Assembly: GCF_001645125.1 (NCBI RefSeq)
Contig: NZ_LXKA01000333.1
Coordinates: 1-64,000 of the forward strand
Direction of reading: 5' to 3'
Length of the DNA: 64,000 bases
Origin: Paraburkholderia ginsengiterrae
GTDB taxonomy: Bacteria; Pseudomonadota; Gammaproteobacteria; Burkholderiales; Burkholderiaceae
Each line of letters opens with the position of its first letter. Position 1 is the stretch's first letter. The notes beneath the pieces are model-generated. The model was not told the origin of the DNA, made no database searches, and was given only the letters and a program-made list of their open reading frames with translations. Below are positions 26,937 through 36,022 of this stretch, piece after piece. The position numbers were made by a program, and so were the translations under genes.

Positions 26937-28066
26937 CCGTAGCGCGCGCCGCGGGCAGGCGCACCCGCCTGTTGCCCTTTCCAGCCGTTCCAGCCGCGCG
27001 CGATCATCAGCACAGCGCCAATGGCGACGAGATCGCCGCCCAGTCCGATCAGCACACCGCGAAAGCCATGGAACGTATGCGGCGTCGCCGTATCGACGAT
27101 CAATGAGACCAGTGTGCCCGCAACGAAACACACGAGCCCCGTGCGGCCGACCGTCACCACGGCGGGCAGCCGCTGGGCGAGCCGCGCAATGCTGCCCATG
27201 CGCACGAATTGCGCGGCGAGCCAGGCGATGACGATGAAGTTGATCACGCGGTCGGGAGAAAGATTCTGTTTAAACGCGCCGGGCAACGGTTGCGTCAGCA
27301 CGAAGAGCTTGACTATAGCAAACGCCAGCACGGCGATCGCCGCACCCCACGTCAACCAGCGCGCCGTGCTGCTTGCTTGAAAGCGCTCGCTGACGGGTTG
27401 TACCCGGCAGAGAATGCCGAGCACCAGCATCAGTTGCCATGCAAACGGATTAAAAGCCCAGTCGGCCACGCCGTCAATGCTGAAGAGCGCGGCAAGCGGC
27501 CGTGCGAGCGCCCAGACCGCGAGGCTCAAACCCAGCGCGGTGAGCGGCGAACGGCGCGCCAGCGGCACCGCGAACGGCACGCACAGCGCGAAGATCACAT
27601 ACATGGGCAACACGCTCGACAGATAAGGCTGACGCCGCAGCAATAGGATGTCGAACGCCGCGCGCAGCGGCTGACTCGCGAAAGGCAGCCAGCCGGTGAG
27701 ATCGACCATGGAACGGTTCATATGCAACGCGGCAAGGACGGCGCCGGACAGCAGCGTCAAGACCGCCGTCAACAGGTACGCGCGATAGATTTCCCAGCAG
27801 CGCCGGAAAAAGCGCATCTTCGCCGCGCTCTCGCCACGGTGCGTGAGCACTGCCGTGTAGGCCGCCGCCGACGCATAGCCGCCGAGAAACACGAACACTT
27901 CGGCTGAATCGCAAAGCGCGTAGGCGTGCAACATCAGATGCGACAGCGTGCTGCCCGGCATGTGATCCAGCACGATGACGATCAGCACGACGCCACGAAA
28001 GAAATCCACTTCGATCGAGCGCCCCCCAAGGGGACCTCCTCCTGGGCGGCCGCGACGGATTTCCAT
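26933..28066 (-). CDS. opgC: OpgC-family membrane acyltransferase
   Basis: A 377-residue protein with about ten hydrophobic helices and the OpgC pattern: IEVDFFRGVVLIVIVLDHMP then DSAEVFVFLGGYASA near the N-terminus, and LSPDRVINFIVIAWLAAQF later. OpgC enzymes add succinyl groups to periplasmic glucans in the inner membrane. The substrate here is not certain, since no opgGH genes are in the window and the coupled downstream gene is a tannase. The gene ends in a basic tail. Confidence 0.82.
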   Translation of the reverse strand: MEIRRGRPGGGPLGGRSIEVDFFRGVVLIVIVLDHMPGSTLSHLMLHAYALCDSAEVFVFLGGYASAAAYTAVLTHRGESAAKMRFFRRCWEIYRAYLLTAVLTLLSGAVLAALHMNRSMVDLTGWLPFASQPLRAAFDILLLRRQPYLSSVLPMYVIFALCVPFAVPLARRSPLTALGLSLAVWALARPLAALFSIDGVADWAFNPFAWQLMLVLGILCRVQPVSERFQASSTARWLTWGAAIAVLAFAIVKLFVLTQPLPGAFKQNLSPDRVINFIVIAWLAAQFVRMGSIARLAQRLPAVVTVGRTGLVCFVAGTLVSLIVDTATPHTFHGFRGVLIGLGGDLVAIGAVLMIARGWNGWKGQQAGAPARGARYG

Positions 28067-28404
28067 TCAGATTCTCGCAGGATGGCGTGCGCATGCGGCA
28101 CGCCGTTTTCATAGGAACAGCAAGGCGGTAAAACGTTCCCGCCGATGCCGCCACTGACAATCGCCGCGTGCTGACAACCTGCTTCGATATTGAAATCGCG
28201 TGGCAGCAAACTGAAATTCAGCTGTCGGCATGCAGTAATGCTGATTTATTGCGTATGCCATTCGCGGCAAGATTTGCGGATTAGGAACGTCACACGCGAA
28301 TGCAATCGGTCACGACTGCGGAAATAAATCGCCAAATACGATGCACGGTTTTTTTCGCTTTTTTTCATCGTAGGATGGCTTCATGCGCCTTGGAAGACGA
28401 CCAC
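28067..28404. other. Divergent promoter region opgC / acyltransferase
   Basis: 338 bases between divergent genes, AT-richer from about 28190 to 28360. A T-rich stretch (TTTTTTTCGCTTTTTTTCATC) lies at about 28349-28369. It should hold promoters for both directions. No gene is supported. Confidence 0.4.
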
Positions 28405-29544
28405 ATGGAATACAGAATTGCGGGCTTCGATGGGTTGCGCGCAATCGCAGTCCTGATGGTATTTGTTCAGCACCGGCTGTTTGGCGACATCGGCGAGATC
28501 GGTCATCTCGGTGTGTGGATTTTCTTCGCGCTGAGCGGCTTTCTGATTATCGGCATTCTCTCAGCGCAACGCACACGGATCGAAACCGGCGCCAGCGGAT
28601 TCGCGGCTGAATTAAGGCGCTTTCTGTTTCGCAGAACGCTGCGCATCTTTCCTGTTTACTACCTGATGCTGACAGTGTCGTGCGTGCTGATGGCATTCGG
28701 CTTGGCCAGTCCTGAACTGGCGAGCGGCATGCCGTTTCACTTCGCCTATCTGTCGAACATCTGGATCGGCTCCGTGCTGCATTATTGGCCGGGGCGTTAC
28801 TCGCATTTGTGGAGCCTCGCCATCGAGGAGCAGTTTTATCTCGTGGTTGCGCCACTCCTGTTGCTGCTTGCCGCGCGCTGGCATCGCGCGGCGTGCGTCG
28901 CGATCGTCGCGGCCGGTCTGGTTTCGCTGCTGGCAATGCGCGCGTGGCATTGGCAGGACATCACGATCTACACGCACCCGCTCTCCAATTTCTGGCTGCT
29001 GGGGTTGGGTGGCGTCGGTGGCCTGATGATCGCCGGAAGAACGAACCGCTTGCGCGCGTGGCTCGGGCACGGCGCGACGCTTTTCGTGCTGAGTCTGACC
29101 TTGGTTGGTTTGTGCGCGACCGAGCCGCGGTGGAGCCAGGTGAGCGATGCCGCACTGTTCACGGCGGTCAGCGCGCTATACGGCATGTGTATCGCGGCGC
29201 TGGTGTGTTCGATTGCCTGCTGCCGCAACGCCGCCGTGACCGGTTTGCTCGAAACCCGCTGGCTGGCCGGCTTTGGGCGTATCAGCTATGGCTTTTATCT
29301 GTACCACAACCTGATTCCCGACCTGACCCGCAACCATCGCGCCGTGGCATTCTTCGGCGGCACGGTGCCGATGTGGGCCCACGTCGCGGGCATTGCCGGG
29401 TCGTTTGCGATTTCGCTGGCAACGGCCATGCTGTCCTGGCGGCTGATCGAGGAACCGATTCTTCGCTTGAAGACGCGGCGCGCGCCGGACACCGCGCCCC
29501 GTCCCGCTCAGGTGCAAGCGCCTGCCACATCGGACGTGGTCTGA
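28405..29544 (+). CDS. Acyltransferase 3 family membrane protein
   Basis: A 379-residue, roughly ten-helix protein with the acyltransferase-3 signature: FDGLRAIAVLMVFVQHRLFG, then HLGVWIFFALSGFLI and RRFLFRRTLRIFPVYY. YSHLWSLAIEEQFYLV follows. Such enzymes O-acylate lipopolysaccharide, exopolysaccharide or other cell-surface glycans; the target is unknown. In the first motif the usual catalytic His is in VQHR. ATG 28405 has GGAAGACG upstream; an in-frame ATG at 28375 would add 10 residues. Confidence 0.88.
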   Translation: MEYRIAGFDGLRAIAVLMVFVQHRLFGDIGEIGHLGVWIFFALSGFLIIGILSAQRTRIETGASGFAAELRRFLFRRTLRIFPVYYLMLTVSCVLMAFGLASPELASGMPFHFAYLSNIWIGSVLHYWPGRYSHLWSLAIEEQFYLVVAPLLLLLAARWHRAACVAIVAAGLVSLLAMRAWHWQDITIYTHPLSNFWLLGLGGVGGLMIAGRTNRLRAWLGHGATLFVLSLTLVGLCATEPRWSQVSDAALFTAVSALYGMCIAALVCSIACCRNAAVTGLLETRWLAGFGRISYGFYLYHNLIPDLTRNHRAVAFFGGTVPMWAHVAGIAGSFAISLATAMLSWRLIEEPILRLKTRRAPDTAPRPAQVQAPATSDVV

Positions 29545-29732
29545 CGCAAGCAATCCTTACGTTTTTATTACCATCGTCGCAAGCTACGGCACGGTATCAT
29601 GCGGCCTCAACTGGCCGGCCGCTTCCAGCCTTGCGCGACACGCGGGCACCGAACTGGCCGAACGACAACAACACGCCATTGCCCGCGACGTCCGGTCCCT
29701 CCGTGCGCGCGGCCGGCTCGCGGATTCCAACG

Positions 29733-30527
29733 ATGTCGCATTTCACTCTCGCCGACGGCGTGCTCGGCGCAAGCCTGCAGGTGCTCGACTTTTACGCGTT
29801 GCTCGGCATCGTCGCCGCGCTCCTGCTTGGCGGAATGGTCAAGGGCGTGGTCAGCATCGGCGTGCCGCTCGTGGCGATGCCGATCCTCAGCCACTTCCTG
29901 CCGATCAAGGCAGCGGTTCTGCTGCTGTCGATGCCGATCATCCTCGGCAATATCCCGCAAGCGCTCGAAGGCGGCCAACTATGGCAAACGGTCCGGCGCA
30001 TCGGCGCGCCGCTGGTCGGCACGGTGATCGGCAATATCGTCGGCGTGGCGGTGCTGGTCTCGCTGGCGCCGCATGGCGCGCAGGCGGCGGCCGGCGCTCT
30101 GTTGATGGTCGCTGCGCTGCTGTTGCTGGCCTCCCCGCGGCTGACGCTGTCGCCGACGTGGGCCAAGCCGGTGGGCGTCGCGCTGGGATTCGGCGCTGCC
30201 TTGATGGAAAGCATTGCGTCGGTGCCGGGTCCGTTGCTGGCCATGTATCTGATTGCCACGGGCGCCACGGGCAAAGCGTTCACGAAGCAGATCGCCATCA
30301 TTCTGGTGGTGTCGATCCTGACACTGGTCGCGACATTCAGCGGCGGCGCGCATGCCAGCTGGACCGACCTGGCGATTTCGGCCGCCGCGAGCGTGCCCGT
30401 GATTATCGGCATGCTGCTGGTGCGGCCGTTGCGGGACAAGCTACCGCCTGCGGTGTTTCGGATTCTGGTGCTGGTGTTCGTGCTGGCGGCTGCGGCGCAG
30501 ATGATCTGGAAGTCTGGGGTTTTATAA
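29733..30527 (+). CDS. TauE/SafE-type membrane exporter
   Basis: A 264-residue inner-membrane protein with about eight hydrophobic helices. The first repeat has GIVAALLLGGMVKGVVSIGV and the second PVGVALGFGAALMESIASVP, the paired pattern of TauE/SafE (anion or organosulfur export). ATG 29733 starts just ahead of the first helix; the frame is open further upstream through the previous gene but without similarity. The substrate cannot be told from context. Confidence 0.85.
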   Translation: MSHFTLADGVLGASLQVLDFYALLGIVAALLLGGMVKGVVSIGVPLVAMPILSHFLPIKAAVLLLSMPIILGNIPQALEGGQLWQTVRRIGAPLVGTVIGNIVGVAVLVSLAPHGAQAAAGALLMVAALLLLASPRLTLSPTWAKPVGVALGFGAALMESIASVPGPLLAMYLIATGATGKAFTKQIAIILVVSILTLVATFSGGAHASWTDLAISAAASVPVIIGMLLVRPLRDKLPPAVFRILVLVFVLAAAAQMIWKSGVL

Positions 30528-30652
30528 GTATTCTTCCCGCGACGCTTATTCGAAATCGAATTGGCAATATGGTTCGAATTCCGAAATATATAACAGCGCG
30601 CTGTCCGCATTCCCGATGCGGTAGTTCATCAGCATCGAACATGGGCTGATGT

Positions 30653-30679
30653 GCGACGGGCCTCTTCGGGCCCGTTCGC
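30653..30679 (+). terminator. Hairpin, possible terminator after the TauE/SafE gene
   Basis: The segment GCGACGGGCC, TCTTC, then GGGCCCGTTCGC folds into a strong stem (core CGGGCC/GGGCCCG). It lies about 125 bases after the exporter stop and 110 bases before the end of the minus-strand gene. A T-run (TTTTTTT) follows only at about 30711, so strength is uncertain. Confidence 0.45.
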
Positions 30680-30790
30680 ATCATCGCCACTTTCTCTCAG
30701 GTCCCACAGTTTTTTTATTCCGATGCTGGCCTGCACCGGTTTGGTTCTCCCCTACTAAACACAGCCCTTACACAATCTTTCCCAGCAGAC

Positions 30791-31075
30791 TCAGGCAGCG
30801 GTGCGCCGCTTCAGCGCGATTTGCGCTTCGCTCGCGAGCTTTTCGAGGAGTTTCGTCACGCGTTGCCGCTGGCTGGCAAGCAGTTCGTACGACCCTTCCA
30901 GCGCACGAATGCGCTTTTCCCAATACTCGTGGTCAAGCGCATAAGACCCGCCAGACGCATCCTTGCGCGTCACGTACTCCACCACGCTTTCGAAATGTTG
31001 CAACTGGCTATCCACCAGACTGGCCGGTTGCCGCGCGCCGCGTTGCGCGGACGGTTGCCTGTTTACGCCGCTCAT
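30791..31075 (-). CDS. Small hypothetical protein, helical
   Basis: A 94-residue cytoplasmic protein with no signal peptide. After a basic, Gln/Ala-rich N-terminus, it is predicted helical: HFESVVEYVTRKDASG, then HEYWEKRIRALEGSYELLAS and VTKLLEKLASEAQIALK, with a heptad-like pattern. GGGGTG precedes the start. I do not recognise the family; the composition and codon use look like a real gene. It sits alone between convergent and divergent neighbours. Confidence 0.6.
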   Translation of the reverse strand: MSGVNRQPSAQRGARQPASLVDSQLQHFESVVEYVTRKDASGGSYALDHEYWEKRIRALEGSYELLASQRQRVTKLLEKLASEAQIALKRRTAA

Positions 31076-31365
31076 CTTTCACACCCCGTGAATTACCTGC
31101 TGGCCAAGCGAAACCTTCACGCCTTGACTCCGCAAAAAGCGGATCGGCGCTCTTTTGCGCGCAGTTGCGATTCCAGTCCGGAAGTGGCGGTCGAAAACCT
31201 GCCGCGCCGTCGGCGAAAGCGATCTGCATCTAATCATGTAACGTTAAAGCAGGTTTTTTGTTAGGCTTTACCGTCCGTCTCAAAACTCCACGACGGAACG
31301 TGAATATGCGCGCAAAACGCGTCATTCTTACCGGATTTGCAGTCCCCGCACGTAGCAACTGATTC

Positions 31366-32406
31366 ATGAACCAGCGCACCCTGCCACCACACCTGGCTGC
31401 GGCCGCCGCAGCGAATTCGCGCTCCGTCATTTCGACGAGCCGTTTCAGCACGCACGGCATCACGCCAGGTGAGCAGTTTCTCGCCTGGCGCCAACGCGTG
31501 GGCCATGTGGTCGACGCGCCGCCTTCGAAGGCGCAGGTCGCGGGGGGATTTCGCGGGGAAATCGATTTATTTGCGGTCGGCGGGATGGTTTTGACCGACT
31601 GCAGCACCGATTCCATGCTGCTGGAACGCTCCGTGGCACGCGTCTCCACGGATTCGCGGCGCGACTACGTGTTTCAGCTCTTCGTGGAAGGGGAAGTCGG
31701 CCATGTGAGCGGCATGCGCAAGAAACGCAGCGCGCCGGGTTCGGTGCAAGGCATCGTCGCTTTCGATCTGAATCAGCCGTTTCGCGTTGAACGCCCTGAA
31801 TGCCGCCTTCTGAGCCTGTTCGTACCGGCCGCGGTAGTGGACGAGGCGTTGCGCGACGGCGCGTCGCTTCACGGCCGTATCCTGCAGCAAGGCTCGCCGC
31901 TGACCGGTCTCGTCATGGATCACATGACGGCGCTCGTGCGCGACATGCCCCGGCTCGACCCGGCCAGCGCCATCGGCGCATTGCAGGCGGGTGCGCAGTT
32001 GCTGGTGGCCGCGTTTCGCAAGGAGGCGCGCCTGACCGGCACGGGCCGCGCCGCGCTGCAGGCTGCGGTAATGGGCCGGGTGCGCCGCTATATCGAGGCC
32101 AATTTGCACCAGGGCGACCTCACGCCGGGCGGCGTGGTCGACGCGCTGCAACTGAAACGCGCGACGATTTATCGCTGGTTCGAGCACGAAGGCGGCCTCG
32201 GCGCTTATATCCGCCATCGCCGTCTGCGGGAAGCGGCGGACGAACTAGTCCGTTTCCCGCATCTTCAGGTGACGGAAATCGCGTACGGACTAGGTTTTCA
32301 GAGCCCGTCCGATTTCACTCGCGCGTTTCGCCGCGCCTTCGACATGAGTCCGCAGGACATGCGCGCCCGCGCCTTGGATCTGCAGCTAGGCAACCTCGTG
32401 CCCTGA
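31366..32406 (+). CDS. AraC-family transcriptional regulator
   Basis: A 346-residue regulator. The N-terminal part (about 30-210) is the AraC-binding-like domain with FLAWRQRVGHVVDAPPS and RDYVFQLFVEGEVGH. The C-terminal domain has two helix-turn-helices, one with VVDALQLKRATIYRWFEHEG and one with VTEIAYGLGFQSPSDFTRAF, leading to FDMSPQDMRARA. It ends 3 bases before the stop of the convergent MFS gene, so a functional link with that transporter is possible but unproven. Confidence 0.88.
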   Translation: MNQRTLPPHLAAAAAANSRSVISTSRFSTHGITPGEQFLAWRQRVGHVVDAPPSKAQVAGGFRGEIDLFAVGGMVLTDCSTDSMLLERSVARVSTDSRRDYVFQLFVEGEVGHVSGMRKKRSAPGSVQGIVAFDLNQPFRVERPECRLLSLFVPAAVVDEALRDGASLHGRILQQGSPLTGLVMDHMTALVRDMPRLDPASAIGALQAGAQLLVAAFRKEARLTGTGRAALQAAVMGRVRRYIEANLHQGDLTPGGVVDALQLKRATIYRWFEHEGGLGAYIRHRRLREAADELVRFPHLQVTEIAYGLGFQSPSDFTRAFRRAFDMSPQDMRARALDLQLGNLVP

Positions 32407-32409
32407 TGC

Positions 32410-33720
32410 TCAGGCGGGCGGCTGCGAACCGCAGGTGATGTGCGCGCCCGCCGACGTTTTCTCCGGAAACCCCTTCAGCGCGCAGAGCGTGAGCAGCGTT
32501 GCACCGATCAAATACCACGCGGGAACCATCGGGTCGCCGGTCCGGTTGATGAGCCACGTCACCAGAAACGGCGAAAATCCGCCGAACAGGACCACGCCGA
32601 AGCTGTAGATCACCGACATGCCGGCCGCGCGCCGCTCCGCCGGGAAGGCTTCCAGCATCAGCACGGAATTGGCGCCGGCGTTGTTGACCGCCAGCGCCAC
32701 ATAAGCGGTGATGATGACCAGCGCGGCGAGATCGCCGGCACCGTGGGTCAGCGCCCAGAAAACCGGCCAGGCTGTCACCAGCGACGCCACCAGCGTCGCG
32801 TATTGCAGCGTCTTGCGGCTCGCGAGCCGGTCAGCCGCATAGGCGACGAGCGGCGTCACCACGAGAATCACGATGCCCGAGAGGCAGGCCGTCAGCAGGC
32901 TGATCGCCAGCGGGCGGTGCAATGTACGGACCAGGTAGGCTGGCATGTAGAACACGGTGAGATAGATGCTCACTGACGGCGCCGCCATCATCAGGATGCC
33001 GCAGACGAGCGGACGTGTGTGCTCCGCGAACATGCGCCGCGGGCTGAGCCGGGTGCGCCGTTGCGGCGCGGCCGCCGGCATATGGCGGCGCAGATACCAG
33101 CCGACCGGGCCGATCAGCCCTCCCAGCACGAACGGCACGCGCCAGCCCCACGCATGCATGGCGGCGGGCGACAGGAGCGCCGTGGTGGCCGCACCGACCA
33201 GCGCGGCCACAAAAGCCGCCGCGCCCTGGCTCGCCCCGCGCCAGCTCACCATGAAACAGCGGTGCCGGTAGCCCGCGGACTCCATCAGCGAGGCGGACGC
33301 CGGGCCGATCTCGCCCCCTGCCGCCAGCCCCTGCATCAGGCGCGCGAGCACCATCAGCACGGTTGCGATGGGGCCGATCGCGGCATAGCCGGGCAGGCAC
33401 GCGATCAGCCACGTGCCGAGCGTCATCAGCGTGAGCGACACGGTGAGGCCCGCTTTCCGGCCACGGCTGTCGGCAATGTGGCCGATCAGGATTGCGCCGA
33501 GCGGACGCATGGCAAAGCCGGCGCCGAAGGTGGCGAGTGAGAGCAGGAACGACGACGCGGGATTCGCCGACGGAAAGAAAAGATTGCCAATCGCGACGGC
33601 CGCGAAGCTATAGACGGTGAAGTCGTACGCGACGAAGCCATTGCCGATCACGATTGCGGCGATGACACGCCGGAGTTCGGCGCGGGACAGCGGGGCCGCA
33701 TTGCCGGCAGCACTATGCAT
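32410..33720 (-). CDS. MFS transporter, metabolite:H+ symporter (MHS) type
   Basis: A 436-residue twelve-helix permease. MHS hallmarks are FVAYDFTVYSFAAVAIGNLFF at helix 1 (with some change), GAILIGHIADSRGRKAGL as the loop 2-3 motif, and RLMQGLAAGGEIGPASASLM in helix 4. The region LLSPAAMHAWGWRVPFVLGG also matches. These import organic acids or osmolytes with protons. The substrate is unknown. The gene stands alone, convergent with the AraC regulator. Confidence 0.88.
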   Translation of the reverse strand: MHSAAGNAAPLSRAELRRVIAAIVIGNGFVAYDFTVYSFAAVAIGNLFFPSANPASSFLLSLATFGAGFAMRPLGAILIGHIADSRGRKAGLTVSLTLMTLGTWLIACLPGYAAIGPIATVLMVLARLMQGLAAGGEIGPASASLMESAGYRHRCFMVSWRGASQGAAAFVAALVGAATTALLSPAAMHAWGWRVPFVLGGLIGPVGWYLRRHMPAAAPQRRTRLSPRRMFAEHTRPLVCGILMMAAPSVSIYLTVFYMPAYLVRTLHRPLAISLLTACLSGIVILVVTPLVAYAADRLASRKTLQYATLVASLVTAWPVFWALTHGAGDLAALVIITAYVALAVNNAGANSVLMLEAFPAERRAAGMSVIYSFGVVLFGGFSPFLVTWLINRTGDPMVPAWYLIGATLLTLCALKGFPEKTSAGAHITCGSQPPA

Positions 33721-33974
33721 GAGTTGCAGTCGACGAATTCGCCGAGGTAGTCAGGTCAGAAAGGAAGCAAAAAAGCAGAATCTCTCTTCCTTAACGGTCC
33801 GGCGCGGCGCAACTTGAGGTAGAGCGGCGTGTTCGGCCAGGTCGAGGTCAAGGCCGCATGAGAACACACTTCCCTGCCGGAACTCAAGGGCGCCTGCACT
33901 GCTACACTTGCGCAACCCCTGCGCTACCGCGCCGTACGGCGCGGCAACGCTTCTTCTGATACACGCTCCAATTC

Positions 33975-34601
33975 ATGCTTCGATTCGACAACCTCAGCAA
34001 GCGCTATGGCGAACGCCTCATTTTTCAGGGGCTGCACTACGACACGGCGTCAGGATGCGTGGCATTGAACGACGAGTCCGGCAGCGGCAAGTCGACGTTG
34101 CTCGGCATATTGGCCGGTACGATCGAGCCGGACACGGGCGAGGTCTGGCTCGGCGGACATTCGTTGCGCCGTGCGCCGCTCGCCGCGCAGGCGGTGCTCA
34201 CCTATGTGCCGGAAGACTGCATGACGTATCCGGACCAAACCGGCCGGACCTATCTGAACAACGTGGCAGCGGCGAGAAACACCGCCGTTACGAGCGATAC
34301 GCTGGATCTGGCGGACCGTTTCGGTCTCACGCCCCATCTCGACAAACGCTTCGAGCAAATGTCGTTCGGTACGCGCAAGAAGTTCTTTTTAACCTCGGCG
34401 GTGCTCGGTGAAACGCAGGTTTTAATCGCGGACGAACCCGTTGGCGGACTCGACGCCGCCGCACGCGGAGTGCTGGCGGAGCTGTTCAGGAAGCTGGCGC
34501 AAACGCGCACGGTGTTTTTCTCGAGCTACGACACGGCTTTTACGGAAGCCTGCGAGGCGCGTAGCGTCGATTTTGCCGGGCTTCGGACGCCCAGCCTTTA
34601 A
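33975..34601 (+). CDS. Orphan ABC ATPase with altered Walker A
   Basis: A 208-residue ABC nucleotide-binding domain. The P-loop is NDESGSGKSTLL near residue 36: the first Gly of GxxxxGKS is Asp. The signature helix reads MSFGTRKKFFL in place of LSGGQ, and Walker B is VLIADEPVGGLD. The H-loop position holds Tyr-Asp (SSYDTAF) instead of His. With these changes hydrolysis could be weak. No permease gene is adjacent; the following gene is a convergent UspA. It may belong to a CcmA- or LolD-sized ATPase group. Confidence 0.75.
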   Translation: MLRFDNLSKRYGERLIFQGLHYDTASGCVALNDESGSGKSTLLGILAGTIEPDTGEVWLGGHSLRRAPLAAQAVLTYVPEDCMTYPDQTGRTYLNNVAAARNTAVTSDTLDLADRFGLTPHLDKRFEQMSFGTRKKFFLTSAVLGETQVLIADEPVGGLDAAARGVLAELFRKLAQTRTVFFSSYDTAFTEACEARSVDFAGLRTPSL

Positions 34602-34638
34602 CCACTACGACAGCGGAGCCGCCGCGCGTCGGCCAAGC

Positions 34639-35055
34639 TCAGTGCACCATCGTCACGGGCGTGACGGTGCGTCTTGCCAGCGAGGCGAGCATCGCCAGGC
34701 GCCGGAAGAAGCTCATATGACTGGCGTCGATCACCATCACATCGGGCCGGGACGTTGCCGCGTAGGCCGCGATCGCTTTCGTGCTATGGCCGAATACGCG
34801 TTTCCAGTGGTAAGGCACGCCAGCCTCTTCGAGGATAGTGCGCGCGTCGATCAGCGCCTTGAGCATGGTGCGCTTTTCCTGCCGCAGCAGCGAGCTTCGC
34901 GTGTGAAACGCGGCGGCGCGCCCTTGATCGACGGGTTCGAGCACTTCCAGCAATTCGACTTCAGTCACGCAGCGTTCGAGATACATGAACGCCGCAAAGC
35001 GCGCGGCTTCGGCTGCACCGGCGTGATCGAGCACAGGAATCAACATTCTTAACAT
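34639..35055 (-). CDS. Universal stress protein (UspA family)
   Basis: A 138-residue UspA-fold protein: MLIPVLDHAGAAEAARFAA at the start, a linker of about 60 residues, then FGHSTKAIAAYAATSRPDVM ahead of a degenerate nucleotide loop (SHMSFFRRLAMLASLARRTV instead of GxxGxxxxxxGS). The change suggests it does not bind ATP in the classical way. ATG 35055 has GGGAG 7 bases upstream. It is followed by a possible KdpE-like repeat in its promoter, similar to one at the kdp operon. Confidence 0.8.
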   Translation of the reverse strand: MLRMLIPVLDHAGAAEAARFAAFMYLERCVTEVELLEVLEPVDQGRAAAFHTRSSLLRQEKRTMLKALIDARTILEEAGVPYHWKRVFGHSTKAIAAYAATSRPDVMVIDASHMSFFRRLAMLASLARRTVTPVTMVH

Positions 35056-35103
35056 CTGGCACTCCCGGCCACTGTGGGTAGTTTGAGCTTAGCCAAAGCG
35101 GCA

Positions 35104-35120
35104 TTAAAAGCGCGTAAAAG
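35104..35120 (-). promoter_or_regulatory. TTTTA/TTTTAC repeats upstream of the UspA gene
   Basis: On the minus strand the segment reads CTTTTACGCGCTTTTAA, two T-rich half sites 10 bases apart. The kdp upstream region has similar CGTTTACGGA / CTTTACTAC / CTTTTACCAC elements. Shared control by KdpE is a guess from this resemblance. Confidence 0.25.
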
Positions 35121-35130
35121 TATTGGCCGT

Positions 35131-35475
35131 CTACGCGCGGATCGCCGCGGGATTCAGTTCGATATGCAGGATCACGAGCCAGCGCTTCGGGCAGTCCTGT
35201 GCGATCTGCAGCGGCTGGGCGCCCTCGCCGCCGGTTTTTACGAAACCCTGCGCACGCGCGAAGCCGAATGCCCGCCGCGCGTCGGCCTGCAGCCACAAGG
35301 TCAGCAGTCCGCAGGTCACGCAACTGAACAGCCAGCTCGCGTCACTGGGGAGCGGCGAGCCGAGTTGCTGGACGGCGTACGTAAAGATCGTCGTGAGCAC
35401 CTGGTTGGTGACGAAGGCAATGGCAATGACCTTGCACATTCCCCTGAAAATCATCGCGGGTGGCGAGGGCATCAT
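35131..35475 (-). CDS. Small hypothetical membrane protein
   Basis: A 114-residue protein with at least two hydrophobic segments (KVIAIAFVTNQVLTTIFTYA and WLFSCVTCGLLTLWLQA) joined by a short loop, then a basic C-terminal tail. Its exact start is uncertain: two internal Met (residues 8 and 13) are possible and none has a clear ribosome site. Codon use looks coding. I do not recognise the family. It lies just upstream of the UspA gene on the same strand. Confidence 0.45.
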   Translation of the reverse strand: MMPSPPAMIFRGMCKVIAIAFVTNQVLTTIFTYAVQQLGSPLPSDASWLFSCVTCGLLTLWLQADARRAFGFARAQGFVKTGGEGAQPLQIAQDCPKRWLVILHIELNPAAIRA

Positions 35476-35781
35476 GAGCCGCTATCCTGAGCAGCGAACG
35501 TGCGAGCCTCAACGCTTACACTTCCTTGGGTCTGTTTGAAGGCCATGCAGGCTCCAGCAAATTTCGGTCTCGTTGCGAGGCGCAACGTCAGTGATGCACT
35601 TTACGGATCGCGCCGTAAACACCACGAAGGAATCGCGGGGGCCGACATAAAAATGTCGTGAAGATTGCGGCGAAGGGGCGCCGCCGCATAATCGCGTCGA
35701 GCCGGCATCAAAAAACCCCCTTGACCTTACCGCCGTGGGAAGGTCCACGATCGAGGCATGACTTCTCACTGGAGGCAGGAC
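35476..35781. other. Divergent promoter region of the copper mini-locus
   Basis: 306 bases between the minus-strand membrane gene and the + strand HMA gene. An open frame on the minus strand here is a shadow of the HMA and DUF305 genes. The region carries the CueR-type operator at 35724-35744. Confidence 0.5.
35721..35751 (+). promoter_or_regulatory. CueR/MerR-type copper operator and promoter
   Basis: The -35 TTGACC (35721-35726) overlaps the left arm of a 21-base inverted repeat, ACCTTACC...GGGAAGGT (35724-35744). Its arms ACCTT and AAGGT match the CueR/CopR type of MerR-family operator. With the long 19-base spacer typical of such promoters, a weak -10 CACGAT falls at 35746-35751. It precedes a copper-chaperone-like gene with a GGAGG ribosome site. 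Confidence 0.8.
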
Positions 35782-35979
35782 ATGGAACTCACCATACCCG
35801 ATATGTCGTGTGGCGGATGCGCCAACGCCATCAAGCGCGCCGTCACGAGTCTCGACCCCGCTGCGCGGCTCGATATCGATGTCGCCGTTAAAATCGTCAA
35901 GGTCACGTCGACGCTGGCGCCCGAGCGGCTCGTCGAGGCCATTGAGGCGGCGGGCTTTCATCCGTCGCAACGAACCTGA
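35782..35979 (+). CDS. copZ: CopZ-like heavy-metal-associated (HMA) protein
   Basis: A 65-residue HMA-fold metallochaperone. It has the metal site MSCGGCANAI (C11 and C14, CxxC) within beta-alpha-beta-beta-alpha-beta pattern (MELTIPDM, LERL-type helix, ERLVEAIEAAGFHP). It would carry Cu(I) in the cytoplasm. ATG 35782 has GGAGG upstream. It is under a CueR-type operator and followed 43 bases later by a DUF305 gene, so the two probably form a copper-induced unit. No copA or cueR lies in the window. Confidence 0.9.
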   Translation: MELTIPDMSCGGCANAIKRAVTSLDPAARLDIDVAVKIVKVTSTLAPERLVEAIEAAGFHPSQRT

Positions 35980-36022
35980 GCCAGACCCGCATACACCAAC
36001 GCTTTTCCAACAGACTTCCACC

